A DNA stretch of 64,000 nucleotides from Vicinamibacterales bacterium (GCA_036496585.1 DASXLB010000065.1:1-64000); one strand, 5' to 3'; shown: positions 37,396 through 46,688, counted from the stretch's first letter. The notes: generated by a model from the letters alone, not told the origin. Program-made: numbers and translations.

Positions 37396-39096
37396 CTATG
37401 GCAGCCAGGCGGGAAAGCGCTGGCGAGGGGCGTTGGTCACGACGAGCAGGTCGTCCCACTGCTGGCGGCGCAGCCCCCCGGACATCCGGGTGGTGCCGAC
37501 GACTGCGGGGCTGCGGAACACTTCATGGATACGGACGCCGGCGGCGCGCAGGGCGAGATAGTCGCGCCGGACCATGATGGCGTATCGCGGCGTGTCCGAC
37601 GCGCCGAAGAAGGCGCGGATTTGTCCGGTGCCAGACAGCCCCGTCAGCGGCCGCTCGGCGTAGTAGCGCAGGCTCGCCCGCCACTGCTCGAGCTGATAGA
37701 TCGCCGCCGGCGCTTCGGATGGCGTATGGTCCCTGAGCTTCTGCGCGACGAGCGCCGTCGGGTGCGCGTGGTCGAGGGTTGGCAGCCCCACGCCGACGAT
37801 CACCGCATCGATCGCGAGCAGGCCTGCGGCGAGCGCGAACGGTCTGGCCGGCATGCGCCAGCCGGAGTGCGCCGCGCGAATCAGGAGCCCGACGCCGCCG
37901 GCTGCCAGTGCCACCGGGAGCAGGATCGCCGTCGCGGGCAGTTCCAGATTGAGCTCGAACAGGTAGACGCTCGCGAAGGTCCCGGCGACCACGAGCAGGC
38001 CGCCCAGCCCGAGTCCCACGGCGTGCACGATCCGCCACGCGCCACGCGGGGCCAGCGCCGCGTCGTGCCAGGCCTTCGCCGCGAGCAGGCAGATCGCCGG
38101 CGCGGCCGGGAAGATGTAGTGATCGAGCTTGAACCTGGCGAGCGAGAAGAAGCCGATGACCACCGCCGACCAGATCCAGAGCAGGCGCTCGTCGGCCGCC
38201 GGCAAGACGCGCCGCCGCACGCTCTCGACCAGGCCGGCGAGAGCGACCGCGCTCCACGGGAAGAAGCCGCCGACGAACGACCGCAGATAGAAAACGTGGC
38301 TGATCGCGCGCGCCGACCACGCTTCCGGCTGGGTGAAGTAATAGAGATTGCCGGCCAGCAGGTAGTCCTGCACGAACGCGTCGCCGAAGTGCGCGAACAT
38401 CCACACGAACCACGGCGAGGCGACGGCGGCGGCGCCGGCCAGGCCGGCGATCCAGCGCAGGCGGCCGGCGCGGGCCCGTAGCTCGCCGCCACAGGCCCAT
38501 GCGGCCAGCCAGAAGAGGCCGACCAGGACGAGCGCCACCGGACCTTTGATCATCACGGCCAGCGACAACAGCGCGTAGCCGGCGATCTCGCGACGCCGGC
38601 TGCCGTTCGCCGAGGCTTCGATCAGGCAGACCACCGCGCCGAAGAGAAACGCGGTGAAGACCATGTCGAAGAGCGCGAGGCTCGCGAGCATGAACGTCGC
38701 CGGAATCGTGGCGAACATCACCGCGGCCCACTCGCCCACCGACTCGCCGAACATCACGATGCCGGCGCGGCGCACCGTCCAGCAGAGCACGAGCGCCGAG
38801 AGCGCGCTCGGCAGGCGGACCGCGAACTCGGTCGGCCCGAGCAGCCAGATGGCCGCGGCCTGCAGCCAGTGGAACAGAATCGGCTTGTCGATGTAGGGGT
38901 GGCCGTCGAGGAGCGGCACCAGCCAGCTGTGGGCGCGCACCATCTCGCGGGTCAGTTCCGCGTAGTGGGCCTCGTCAGGGTCCATCAGGCTCGGATAGCC
39001 GAGGCGCCAGAAGACGACGATCCAGGCAATTGCCGCCCAGCACAGCAGCCGGACGTACTTCGACGATGCACCCAGCGAACTATGGGCGGCAGGCAT
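37396..39096 (-). CDS. ArnT/PMT-like GT-C membrane glycosyltransferase
   Basis: A protein of about 566 residues with 11-13 membrane helices, of the dolichyl-phosphate-mannose/ArnT glycosyltransferase group. The first periplasmic loop has the catalytic acidic motif MDPDEAHYAELTREM, followed by IDKPILFHWLQA, both typical of lipid-linked sugar transfer onto lipid A or a similar acceptor. The C-terminal soluble part (about the last 120 residues) is of the usual type. The ATG at 39096 is chosen over a GTG at 39132. It is divergent from the MFS gene. Sugar and acceptor are not deducible. Confidence 0.88.
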   Translation of the reverse strand: MPAAHSSLGASSKYVRLLCWAAIAWIVVFWRLGYPSLMDPDEAHYAELTREMVRAHSWLVPLLDGHPYIDKPILFHWLQAAAIWLLGPTEFAVRLPSALSALVLCWTVRRAGIVMFGESVGEWAAVMFATIPATFMLASLALFDMVFTAFLFGAVVCLIEASANGSRRREIAGYALLSLAVMIKGPVALVLVGLFWLAAWACGGELRARAGRLRWIAGLAGAAAVASPWFVWMFAHFGDAFVQDYLLAGNLYYFTQPEAWSARAISHVFYLRSFVGGFFPWSAVALAGLVESVRRRVLPAADERLLWIWSAVVIGFFSLARFKLDHYIFPAAPAICLLAAKAWHDAALAPRGAWRIVHAVGLGLGGLLVVAGTFASVYLFELNLELPATAILLPVALAAGGVGLLIRAAHSGWRMPARPFALAAGLLAIDAVIVGVGLPTLDHAHPTALVAQKLRDHTPSEAPAAIYQLEQWRASLRYYAERPLTGLSGTGQIRAFFGASDTPRYAIMVRRDYLALRAAGVRIHEVFRSPAVVGTTRMSGGLRRQQWDDLLVVTNAPRQRFPAWLP

Positions 39097-39192
39097 TGGC
39101 AGGAGAAGATCTATCCCCGATGCCGGCCCCACCGCAATAACTCCAGGGGTTTAGTGTTAAGCTTCGGCGCGCCAACGCGCTCCGGAGGGTTG

Positions 39193-40437
39193 ATGCCGAG
39201 AGGAAAATTGTTCCTGGCCAGCTGCATTTCGCTGGTCACCACGTCGATGGTGTTTGCGATCCGCGGCGACATCGAAACCGCGATGAGCAGCACGTTTCAG
39301 ATCAACGCCAAGCAGATGGGCACGATCTGGAGCCCGGCATTCTGGGCGTTCACCATCGCGATCTACATCAGCGGGGCGATCGCCGATCTCGTCGGCCTGC
39401 GCGCGCTGCATGTCCTGTCGGCGGTCGGCTACTTCCTCGGCATCGCGCTCGTGCTGCTCGCGCCGCATCCGACCGCGCCGGTGGCAGCGATCTTCGACAA
39501 CACCGGCACGTCGATGCTCTACGCCGGCTTCTTCGTGATGGGCCTGTCGCAGGGGCTGGTCGAAGGGGTGATCAACCCGCTCGTCGCGACGATCTACAGT
39601 GGCGAGAAGACGAAATGGCTGAACCGGCTGCACGCCTGGTGGCCCGGCGGGCAGATCATCGGCGGCCTGCTGGCCGTCGCGATGACCCAGGCGTTCAACG
39701 CGAGCTGGCAGCTGAAGCTGTCGACGATCCTGATTCCCGCCACGATCTACCTGGTGATGGCGCTCTCGATGCAGTATCCGCAGACCGAACGCGTGCAGTC
39801 AAACATCTCGACCGGTGAGATGTGGTCGCAGGCGGCGCGGCCGCTCTTCCTCCTCCTGTTCTGCTGCATGTGGATGACCGCGGCGGCGGAGCTCGGGCCG
39901 GATCAATGGTTCCCGTCGGTGATGGGCGCGCTGGTGCCGCACCTGCAGGGCGTGCTGTTCCTCGTCTACACCGCCGGCCTGGTCTTCGTGCTCCGCACCG
40001 CCGGCAGCGGCGTGGCGCACAAGGCCCCGATCTCGACGCTCGTCGTCTGCTCGATCCTCACCGGCGTCGGCCTCTACTGGCTCGGCGGCCTGCAGACCGG
40101 CACCAGCGCGGCCGTCGCCTTCGCCGCGGCGACCGTGTTCGGGATCGGCAAGAGCTACTTCTGGCCGACGATGATCGGGATCACCGCCGAGCAGTTCCCG
40201 CGCGGCGGCGCGCTGCTGATCTCGATCATGGGCGGCACGGGCATGCTCTCGGTGGCGGTCGCGCTGCCCTTCATGGGCGCCCGCATCGACAAGTACGGAC
40301 CCGGCGCCGCGCTGCAGATGATGGCCATCCTTGGCGCCATCCTGACGGTGATCTTCGGGCTGCTCTGGTTCTACTTCAAGTCGAAGGGGGGCTATCGTCC
40401 GGTCGAACTGGCGAAGGGCAGCGCCGCACACGCCTAG
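39193..40437 (+). CDS. MFS transporter, probably for a sugar or sugar acid
   Basis: A 414-residue major facilitator with 12 predicted helices (two sets of six, with the loop near residues 195-220). The helix 2-3 region ISGAIADLVGLRALHVL matches the family. Its neighbours on the other strand, an OMPDC-family decarboxylase and a TIM-barrel epimerase, suggest uptake of a pentose, uronate or ascorbate-like compound. The ATG at 39193 is preceded by a GGAGGG site; the open frame reaching back to 38869 is the antisense of the GT-C gene. Function by context is inference. Confidence 0.85.
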   Translation: MPRGKLFLASCISLVTTSMVFAIRGDIETAMSSTFQINAKQMGTIWSPAFWAFTIAIYISGAIADLVGLRALHVLSAVGYFLGIALVLLAPHPTAPVAAIFDNTGTSMLYAGFFVMGLSQGLVEGVINPLVATIYSGEKTKWLNRLHAWWPGGQIIGGLLAVAMTQAFNASWQLKLSTILIPATIYLVMALSMQYPQTERVQSNISTGEMWSQAARPLFLLLFCCMWMTAAAELGPDQWFPSVMGALVPHLQGVLFLVYTAGLVFVLRTAGSGVAHKAPISTLVVCSILTGVGLYWLGGLQTGTSAAVAFAAATVFGIGKSYFWPTMIGITAEQFPRGGALLISIMGGTGMLSVAVALPFMGARIDKYGPGAALQMMAILGAILTVIFGLLWFYFKSKGGYRPVELAKGSAAHA

Positions 40438-40471
40438 GCGGCCAGGTTCGATCAGATCGACGCTGCCGCCG

Positions 40472-41392
40472 CTATCGCGTCCTCGGCGGCGATGAGGCGT
40501 AGTACTGCGAGCGCTTCGCCTTGAGAAAGTCCACCGACCGCGCGATCTCGTCGAGGCCGTTCATCCCGTCCTCGACCGAGATCCACCCGGTGAACCGCTC
40601 CGCCGCCAGCCTGGCGAAAATCGCGTCGTAGTCGATCAGCCCGCGTCCCGTCTCGCCATGCTGCAGCTTGGCCGAGTAGCCGAGCGAGCCGTCAGCCTCC
40701 TGCAGGTCGTCGAGGGTCGCTCCCTTGGCCAGCGAGCGGTCCGACGCGTGCATGGTGACCACCCGCGGCAGCACCGTGTCGAGAAAGGCGATCGGATCGT
40801 AGCCGCCGACAATCGCGTTCGACGGATCGTATTGCACACCCAGATGCGGCGACGGGATGCGGTGGAGGATCTCGAGATAGACGTCCTCGGCCTGGGCGAA
40901 TTCCGGATAGCGCCAGGTGCTGTCCTTGTAGTGGTTCTCGAGGCACAGCACGACGCCGCGACGTTCGGCGTACTCCAGCGATCGCTCGATGCCCTCGACC
41001 GCCCACGCGACGCCCTGCTGGCGCGTGACGTCCGGCCGTCGCTGGCCGCTGAGCGTCCGACAATGCACCGCCCCCAAGCGGACCGTCAGGTCGATCGCCG
41101 CCTTCTGCCGGTCGACCTGGCGGGCGCGCTCGACGGGATCGGGGTGGGTGAAGTCGGGCGAGAAGCACAGCATCGACGTCCGTTGGCCGGTCTCCAGGCA
41201 CGCCCGGATCGCCGCCGCGATCTCCGGCTCGCCGTGCATGAAACCGTCGTAGTGCTCGATGCCTTCGCCTCCGAGCCGCGCCGCGTCATGGATCCACGGC
41301 ACGTAGTCGCGCTTGCCCCTGACCAGTTCGTCGAACCAGCACTTGGGAAAGACGCTGAGGCGCGGCGCCGCCGTGACGGCTTCCCCGCTCAC
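40472..41392 (-). CDS. Sugar phosphate isomerase/epimerase (xylose-isomerase-like TIM barrel)
   Basis: A 306-residue TIM-barrel protein of the AP-endonuclease-2/xylose isomerase superfamily. The four metal ligands expected are visible: Glu in VLCLENHYKD, Asp in GVQYDPSNAI, His in VVTMHASDRS and Glu in WISVEDGMNG. The GTG start (41392) overlaps the stop codon of the decarboxylase gene by four bases, so the two are translationally coupled. Such a pair recalls UlaD and UlaE of L-ascorbate catabolism, in which a decarboxylase makes L-xylulose 5-phosphate and an epimerase processes it. The true substrate is not proven. Confidence 0.85.
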   Translation of the reverse strand: MSGEAVTAAPRLSVFPKCWFDELVRGKRDYVPWIHDAARLGGEGIEHYDGFMHGEPEIAAAIRACLETGQRTSMLCFSPDFTHPDPVERARQVDRQKAAIDLTVRLGAVHCRTLSGQRRPDVTRQQGVAWAVEGIERSLEYAERRGVVLCLENHYKDSTWRYPEFAQAEDVYLEILHRIPSPHLGVQYDPSNAIVGGYDPIAFLDTVLPRVVTMHASDRSLAKGATLDDLQEADGSLGYSAKLQHGETGRGLIDYDAIFARLAAERFTGWISVEDGMNGLDEIARSVDFLKAKRSQYYASSPPRTR

Positions 41393-42093
41393 CGGCGCCT
41401 CACCGGCGTCTTCTTGATCTCCCGGCAAATCTCCTCCAGGACGGCGCTCAGCGTCTGTCCCGCCGGCCTGAAGTCGTCGGCGGCGATCACGAGCGGCGCG
41501 CCAAGCACCACGAGCGGCGCGCCGTGCGACGGGCAGGCGATCGCCTGCTGAATCGTCAGGCCTCCGACCGCCTGCACCGGCACCGACACCGCCGCCACGA
41601 CCGCGTCGAGCTCGTCCATCGGGCTGAGGCCGCGCACCATCCGGCGTTCGTCGTAGCCAATGTGATGCACGATGACGTCGACGCCGAGCCCTTCCATCCA
41701 GCCGGCCAGCGCCACCCGATCGGCGGCGCCCAGGTTGTCGCCCATCACCTTGACGCCGTGCCTGCGGCCGGCCTCGACGCACTTGCGGATCGTCGCCTCG
41801 TGGGCGCGTCCCATCACGACGACGAAGCTGGCGCCCGCCTTCGCCGCCATCTCCGTTTCCAGATAGCCGCCGTCCATGATCTTCAGATCCGCGACAATCG
41901 GATGATCGGGAAAGACGGCGCGCAGCCGCTCGACGGCGCGAAGCCCGTGCGCCTGGATGAGCGGCGTGCCGGCCTCGAGCCAGTCGACCCCGGCGTCGAC
42001 CGCCACCCTGGCCGTGTCGAGCGCTTCGTCGAGCGAAGTCAGGTCGAGCGAAATCTGCACGATCGGCGATCGCAGCGCGTCGAGGTCCGGCAT
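41389..42093 (-). CDS. OMPDC-superfamily decarboxylase/aldolase (KGPDC/HPS type)
   Basis: A 234-residue protein of the orotidine-monophosphate-decarboxylase suprafamily, of the 3-keto-L-gulonate-6-phosphate decarboxylase or hexulose-6-phosphate synthase kind. The catalytic DXKXXD motif is D69-L-K71-I-M-D74 (VADLKIMDGG), with E40 and G42 in the LEAGTPL strand and a phosphate-binding VGGLT. A xylose-isomerase-like partner rather than a SIS-domain isomerase favours the KGPDC side over formaldehyde fixation. TATGAT lies exactly six bases before the ATG, the leaderless geometry. Confidence 0.85.
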   Translation of the reverse strand: MPDLDALRSPIVQISLDLTSLDEALDTARVAVDAGVDWLEAGTPLIQAHGLRAVERLRAVFPDHPIVADLKIMDGGYLETEMAAKAGASFVVVMGRAHEATIRKCVEAGRRHGVKVMGDNLGAADRVALAGWMEGLGVDVIVHHIGYDERRMVRGLSPMDELDAVVAAVSVPVQAVGGLTIQQAIACPSHGAPLVVLGAPLVIAADDFRPAGQTLSAVLEEICREIKKTPVRRR

Positions 42094-42099
42094 CGTGCC

Positions 42100-42105
42100 A
42101 TCATA
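42100..42105 (-). promoter_or_regulatory. TANNNT -10 box, leaderless type
   Basis: On the minus strand TATGAT lies exactly six bases before the ATG of the decarboxylase gene. The divergent FMN reductase gene begins only 20 bases further on. Confidence 0.6.
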
Positions 42106-42124
42106 GTCAACGGGGGGTCGTTTC

Positions 42125-42676
42125 ATGCGCGACGTGGCGGTGCTGGTCGGCAGCCTGCGAAGAGCTTCATTCAACCGCAAGATGGCGCTGGCGCTGCAGC
42201 AGGTGGCGCAGGGCACGCTGGCGCTGGAGCTCGTCGAGATCGGCGCCCTTCCTCTATACGACGAAGACTTCGAAGCGGACGTCCCGTCGCCGGTGACGCA
42301 GTTTCGCGACCGCCTGCGGCGCGCGGAGGCCGTGCTGTTCGTCACGCCCGAATACAACCGATCGGTGCCGGGGCTCTTGAAGAACGCCATCGACGTCGGA
42401 TCGCGTCCGTACGGCAAGAGCGTGTTCAGCCTGAAGCCGGCGGCGATCGTCAGCGTCTCGCAGGGCGTGCTCGGCGCGTTCGGCGCCAATCACCACCTGC
42501 GCCAGTCGCTCGTCTTCCTCGACATGCCGACGCTTCAGCAGCCGGAGATGTACATCGGCGGCGCGGCAAAGCTGTTCGACCAGGACGGGCGCCTGATCAA
42601 CGACGATACGCGCGCCTTCCTGAAGAAATTCGTCGACGCCTTCGCGGGCTGGATCGAGAAGACGAGGCAGGGCTAG
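42125..42676 (+). CDS. NAD(P)H-dependent FMN reductase (ChrR/YieF-like)
   Basis: A 183-residue flavodoxin-like reductase that passes two electrons from NAD(P)H to quinones, chromate or other acceptors through FMN. Phosphate-binding GSLRRASFNRKMA (about 9-21) and the flavin-contact TPEYNRSVPGLLKNAID (about 74-90) are characteristic. The start at 42125 is divergent from the decarboxylase gene with a gap of about 30 bases, so their promoters must overlap. It is a cytoplasmic enzyme, likely for redox-stress defence. A hairpin repeat follows its stop codon. Confidence 0.92.
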   Translation: MRDVAVLVGSLRRASFNRKMALALQQVAQGTLALELVEIGALPLYDEDFEADVPSPVTQFRDRLRRAEAVLFVTPEYNRSVPGLLKNAIDVGSRPYGKSVFSLKPAAIVSVSQGVLGAFGANHHLRQSLVFLDMPTLQQPEMYIGGAAKLFDQDGRLINDDTRAFLKKFVDAFAGWIEKTRQG

Positions 42677-42700
42677 GGCCCGCGCTACGGCGTCGTCGCA

Positions 42701-42720
42701 CAGACTTTCAGGTCTGCCCT
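42701..42720. repeat. Dispersed hairpin repeat, copy 1
   Basis: CAGACTTTCAGGTCTGCCCT lies between the convergent FMN reductase and ADOP genes. Its CAGAC/GTCTG arms fold into a small hairpin. Except for one base change, the core is the inverse of the copy at 52388-52405, and a GCGCTAC tract occurs near both. Confidence 0.6.
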
Positions 42721-42734
42721 GCCTCACCGGGCGG

Positions 42735-45137
42735 TTACTCCGTGCGCAGCGACACCGATGGCGCGACGCGCATCGCCCGGCGCGCCGGGACCAGCATCGT
42801 CAGCAGCGAGGCCGCGGCGAGCACGAGCCCGACGATCGCGTAGGGCACCGGATCGCCGGCACGAATCGGCACCGGGGTGTGCTCGAAGACGCGGCTCAAC
42901 GCAATCGCGCCCGGCACGACGAGCACGAAGCCCACGGCGAGGCCGACGGCGATCGGCCGCAGACCGGTGGCGAGAATCATCCGTGTGACCTGCGCGCCCG
43001 TGGCGCCGAGCGCCATGCGCACGCCGATCTCGCGCGTGCGCCGGCCGACGGCAAAGGCGACGACCCCGTAAATCCCGACGAGCGCGAGCACGATCGCGGT
43101 CACCGCCAGCGTCCCGGCCATGTCGACGAGGGGCATGAAGGTCGCCGCCGACGCCGCGTCGGCCGCCGCCAGCGTCGTCGGCAACGCGGCCGACCCCGGC
43201 CCGAGATCGCGGAGCGCGTCCCGCGCCGCCGCCTGCAATGTCCTGAGGTCGCCCGAGAAGCGCAGCACGAACTGGCCCGACGGCGGCGCCGCCGGCGCGA
43301 CGATGTAGAGCTGCATCGGGTCGAACGACGCTCCGGAAAGCGCGAGGTCGCCGCGCACGACGCCGACTACGTCCAGCAGATCGTGCTCCGGCGTCTCGAG
43401 GATCGCGCCGAGGGCGCCGCCGCGCGGCCACCAGGCGTCGGCGAGCGCCTGCGAGACGACCGCGCCAGCCGCTGCCGCGCGGCCGTCCTCGTCGCGGAGC
43501 GCGCGCCCCTGGACGATGCGGCGATTGAGCGTGTCGAAGTAGTTCGGCGAGACGAGATTGATGGCGACGCGCCGGATCGGCGCCGACGCGCCACGCACCG
43601 ACAGCGGTGTCCCTTCGCCGCCGAGCTCTCCCGTCGACCCGTGCCCGTAGGCTACGGCCACGACGCCTGGCAGAGCGGCGAGCCGCGCCACCGTTGTGGC
43701 GTACGCCGTCGTCGGCGCGGTCGGCGGCGGATCGTAGTTGGCGACAAGCAGGTGCGCGGCGTCGACGCTCGGATCCGGCGCGAGCAGCGCCGCTTCGACG
43801 CGCAGGAACAGCGCCGTGCCCGAAAGCAGCACCACGCTCATCGCGATCTGCCCGGCGATGAGCACGCTGCGCGCGCGCGTGCGGCCGGCCCCGGCGAGCG
43901 CGTCGTGTCCGCCGAGCGACGGCGCGAGCCGCTGGCGCAGCGATTCGACGATCGGTGTCGCGCCGGCGGCGACGCCGGCCGCGAGCGACGCCGCCGCCAG
44001 GTAGCTGAACACCGCCAGGTCGAGCTGCATCGGATAGAACGGCATCGCCGGGATCAGCGCGCGCATCGCCGCCGGCACCTGCGAGGCGATCCACGCGCTC
44101 AGCGGGACGCCGAGGAGCGCGAAGAGCACGCTCTCGCTCAGCAGCATCCGCAGCAGCCGCCCGCGGCTGCAGCCGATCGCGAGACGAACCGCGATCTCAC
44201 GGCGCCGCGTCACCGCCCGCGACAGCAGCAGCAGCGCGACGTTGCCCGACGCGATGAGCAGGACCAGGCCGACGCTGCCGAGCACGAGCGGCACGACGAA
44301 GACCGCCACCGGCGCCACGGCGGGATCGTGGATGAAGGCGCCGTTGTTCAACGCGACCGCGGTCGTGCGATCGACGGCGAGCGTGTCCTGCTGCCGCATC
44401 AGCACGCCGAGCTCCGCCTGCGCTGTCTCGCGCGTGACGCCGCGCTTCAGCCGGCCCTCGACGACCAGCCATGCCGCACGTGGATCGTCGAAGAGCGAGA
44501 CGCCCTGGCGCAGCGCCGGCTGGTTCGTGTAGGGCACCCAGATGCCTTCACCGCGTACTCGTCCTGGAAACGCCGCCGGCGTCACGCCCACGATCGTGAA
44601 CGGCTGCCGGTCGAGGAGCAGCGGCTTGCCGAGGACGGCTGGGTCGGCGTCGAAATAGCGCCGCCAGACCTCGTCGCTGATGACGGCGACCGGCGCCGCC
44701 GGCGGCTCGCATTCCTCGGAACGGAACGTCCGCCCGCGCTCGAGCCGATCGAGGCCGTAGACCGTGAAGAAGTTGCACGAGACGAGCAGCGTCAGCGAGT
44801 TCGCCGCCTCCGCGCCCTGCCGGGCGTGGATCACCGTCCACGCCGCAAGCGGATCGACCGTCGTCGCACGATCGCGAAGCGCCTGATAGTCGCGCGTGGT
44901 CAACTGCGGCGCCTCGTGACGCGGCGCGCCGGACCCCGAGTACACCGGCTGCACGTGGACGAAGCTGCCGGGATCGGACGTGACTCTCGCCCGGAACAGC
45001 ATCCCGTCGAGCACGGTGAAGACGCCGGCGTTGAGGCCGACGCCGAGCGCCAGCGTGACGATGGTGGCGATGGAAACGACCGGCGTCTTGCGGATCAGCC
45101 GGAAGGCGAAGCGCAAATCCTGTGTGACGCCGTTCAT
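42735..45137 (-). CDS. ADOP-family ABC permease coupled to a symporter gene
   Basis: An 800-residue orphan permease of the MacB/FtsX duplicated type, starting NGVTQDLRFAFRLIRKTPV. It has one helix, a MacB periplasmic domain, three helices, then a second copy, with coupling-helix motifs AVRLAIGCSRGRLL and GVRMALGATGAQVT. There is no prefix domain. The ATG at 45137 has AAGGAG upstream and overlaps the stop codon of the Na+/solute symporter gene as ATGA, so this ADOP is translationally linked to a transporter instead of a PadR gene. Ligand unknown. Confidence 0.92.
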   Translation of the reverse strand: MNGVTQDLRFAFRLIRKTPVVSIATIVTLALGVGLNAGVFTVLDGMLFRARVTSDPGSFVHVQPVYSGSGAPRHEAPQLTTRDYQALRDRATTVDPLAAWTVIHARQGAEAANSLTLLVSCNFFTVYGLDRLERGRTFRSEECEPPAAPVAVISDEVWRRYFDADPAVLGKPLLLDRQPFTIVGVTPAAFPGRVRGEGIWVPYTNQPALRQGVSLFDDPRAAWLVVEGRLKRGVTRETAQAELGVLMRQQDTLAVDRTTAVALNNGAFIHDPAVAPVAVFVVPLVLGSVGLVLLIASGNVALLLLSRAVTRRREIAVRLAIGCSRGRLLRMLLSESVLFALLGVPLSAWIASQVPAAMRALIPAMPFYPMQLDLAVFSYLAAASLAAGVAAGATPIVESLRQRLAPSLGGHDALAGAGRTRARSVLIAGQIAMSVVLLSGTALFLRVEAALLAPDPSVDAAHLLVANYDPPPTAPTTAYATTVARLAALPGVVAVAYGHGSTGELGGEGTPLSVRGASAPIRRVAINLVSPNYFDTLNRRIVQGRALRDEDGRAAAAGAVVSQALADAWWPRGGALGAILETPEHDLLDVVGVVRGDLALSGASFDPMQLYIVAPAAPPSGQFVLRFSGDLRTLQAAARDALRDLGPGSAALPTTLAAADAASAATFMPLVDMAGTLAVTAIVLALVGIYGVVAFAVGRRTREIGVRMALGATGAQVTRMILATGLRPIAVGLAVGFVLVVPGAIALSRVFEHTPVPIRAGDPVPYAIVGLVLAAASLLTMLVPARRAMRVAPSVSLRTE

Positions 45138-46642
45138 AAGGCTCCTTGTGTCCGGCGTTGCGCCGGTGTTCCGGCCGGGACCATCAGGCTGACCGCGTAG
45201 CCGACGGCGACGCAGATCGCTGTCCCCGCGGCAACATACCACGTCCACGCCAGCCTGGTCGTCCACCAGATCGCCAGCATCGTGATCGCCGAGACGACGA
45301 TGCCGGCGACCGCGCCGGCGGCGGTGGCGCGCCGGGTCAGCACGCCGAGGCAGAAGGCGCCGAGCATCGGCCCGTAGACGATCGACGCCGCCGTCAGCCC
45401 CGCCGTGAACACCGAACCCCAGCCGCGCGCGACGACCGCGATCAGGATCAGGACGACGCCCCAGACGGCGGTGCACCACTTCGAGAGTCGCAGCAGCGTG
45501 GCGTCGCTCGCCGTGCCGCCGGTCAGCGGATTGTAGAAGTCCAGCACGGTCGTCGAGGCGAGCGAATTGAGCGAGCCGCTGAGATTCGACATTGCCGCCG
45601 CGAAGATCGCCGCGATGACCAGGCCCGAGATGCCGTGCGGCAGCGTCGTGACGATGAAGGCGGGAAAGATCTCGTCGTTCGTCGTGGTCGAGGGACGCGG
45701 GGCGTGCTGATAGTAGGCATACAGCATGACGCCGATGCCGAGGAAGAGCACGAACTGAGCGAGCACGATGAAGCCGCTCGTCACGATGGCCTTCTGGCTG
45801 TCGCGCAGGTTACGGCACGTCAGCAGGCGCTGCACGAGCAGTTGGTCGGTGCCGTGGCTGGCGCCCGTCAGGAACGTGCCGCCGATGAGGCCGGCCCAGA
45901 ACGTGAACGGCACGGTGAGGTCGCCGGAGAAGGAGAGGACCTGCAGCTTGCCGGCGGCGCGTGCGGTGGCGACGATCGCCCCCCAGCCGCCGGGCATCAA
46001 GTGGACGATCTCGTACGCGGCCAGCAGCGAACCGCCGACGTAGATCACGAACTGGATCAGGTCGGTCCAGATGACGGCGGCGATGCCCCCTTCGAAGGTG
46101 TAGAGGAGCGTCAGCACGCCGACAATCCCGATCGACCAGAGCCACAGGCCCGGGATGCCGGAGAAGCTCGACGCCAGTACGGCGGAGAGCACGAGCGAGG
46201 CGGCGAACACGCGGACGCCCTCGGCGAGGGCACGCATCAGCAGGAACAGCGCGGCGGCGACCCGGCGGGTGCCGGCGCCGAAGCGCCGCTCGAGCAGCCC
46301 GTACGCGGTCAGCAGCTCCCCGCGGAAATACGCCGGCAGCAACAGCCGCGCGATCACGAACCGTCCGGCGATGTAGCCGATGAGCACCTGCAGGTAGGTC
46401 AGCGTGCCCCCCTGCTCCGGCCGCGCAAACGTGCCGTAGGCGAGCGCCGGCACGCCGATCAGCGTCAGCGTGCTGGTTTCGGTCGCGACGATCGACAGAC
46501 AGATGACGATCCAGGGCGTCTGCCGCGCGCCGAGGAAGTAGTCCCGGACGCTGCGCTGCGACGTGCGGAAGCGCATGCCGAACGCGGTGATGCCGGCGAG
46601 ATAGGCGATCAGCACCACGTAGTCGATCGCGGAGAAGCCCAT
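45134..46642 (-). CDS. Sodium:solute symporter (SSS family)
   Basis: A 502-residue secondary transporter with 13 predicted membrane helices of the LeuT fold, SSS family. Typical are DYFLGARQTPWIVICLS near residue 34, VATETSTLT and the helix after ASHGTDQLLVQRLL. It would import a sugar, amino acid or organic acid with sodium. The ATG at 46642 begins at the first membrane segment. Its last four bases overlap the ADOP start, so the two genes are one transcription unit. No catabolic gene is next to it to suggest the substrate. Confidence 0.93.
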   Translation of the reverse strand: MGFSAIDYVVLIAYLAGITAFGMRFRTSQRSVRDYFLGARQTPWIVICLSIVATETSTLTLIGVPALAYGTFARPEQGGTLTYLQVLIGYIAGRFVIARLLLPAYFRGELLTAYGLLERRFGAGTRRVAAALFLLMRALAEGVRVFAASLVLSAVLASSFSGIPGLWLWSIGIVGVLTLLYTFEGGIAAVIWTDLIQFVIYVGGSLLAAYEIVHLMPGGWGAIVATARAAGKLQVLSFSGDLTVPFTFWAGLIGGTFLTGASHGTDQLLVQRLLTCRNLRDSQKAIVTSGFIVLAQFVLFLGIGVMLYAYYQHAPRPSTTTNDEIFPAFIVTTLPHGISGLVIAAIFAAAMSNLSGSLNSLASTTVLDFYNPLTGGTASDATLLRLSKWCTAVWGVVLILIAVVARGWGSVFTAGLTAASIVYGPMLGAFCLGVLTRRATAAGAVAGIVVSAITMLAIWWTTRLAWTWYVAAGTAICVAVGYAVSLMVPAGTPAQRRTQGAL

Positions 46643-46688
46643 CGGCCGCTGAAAGTATCATGGGGCGGGACGAGGGGGCGGGGGCCGA

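Noticed and set aside
45138-45479. N-terminal extension of the third ADOP protein to 45479
   Set aside because: Those codons belong to the symporter gene on the same strand; the ADOP start has its own AAGGAG site and an ATGA overlap.
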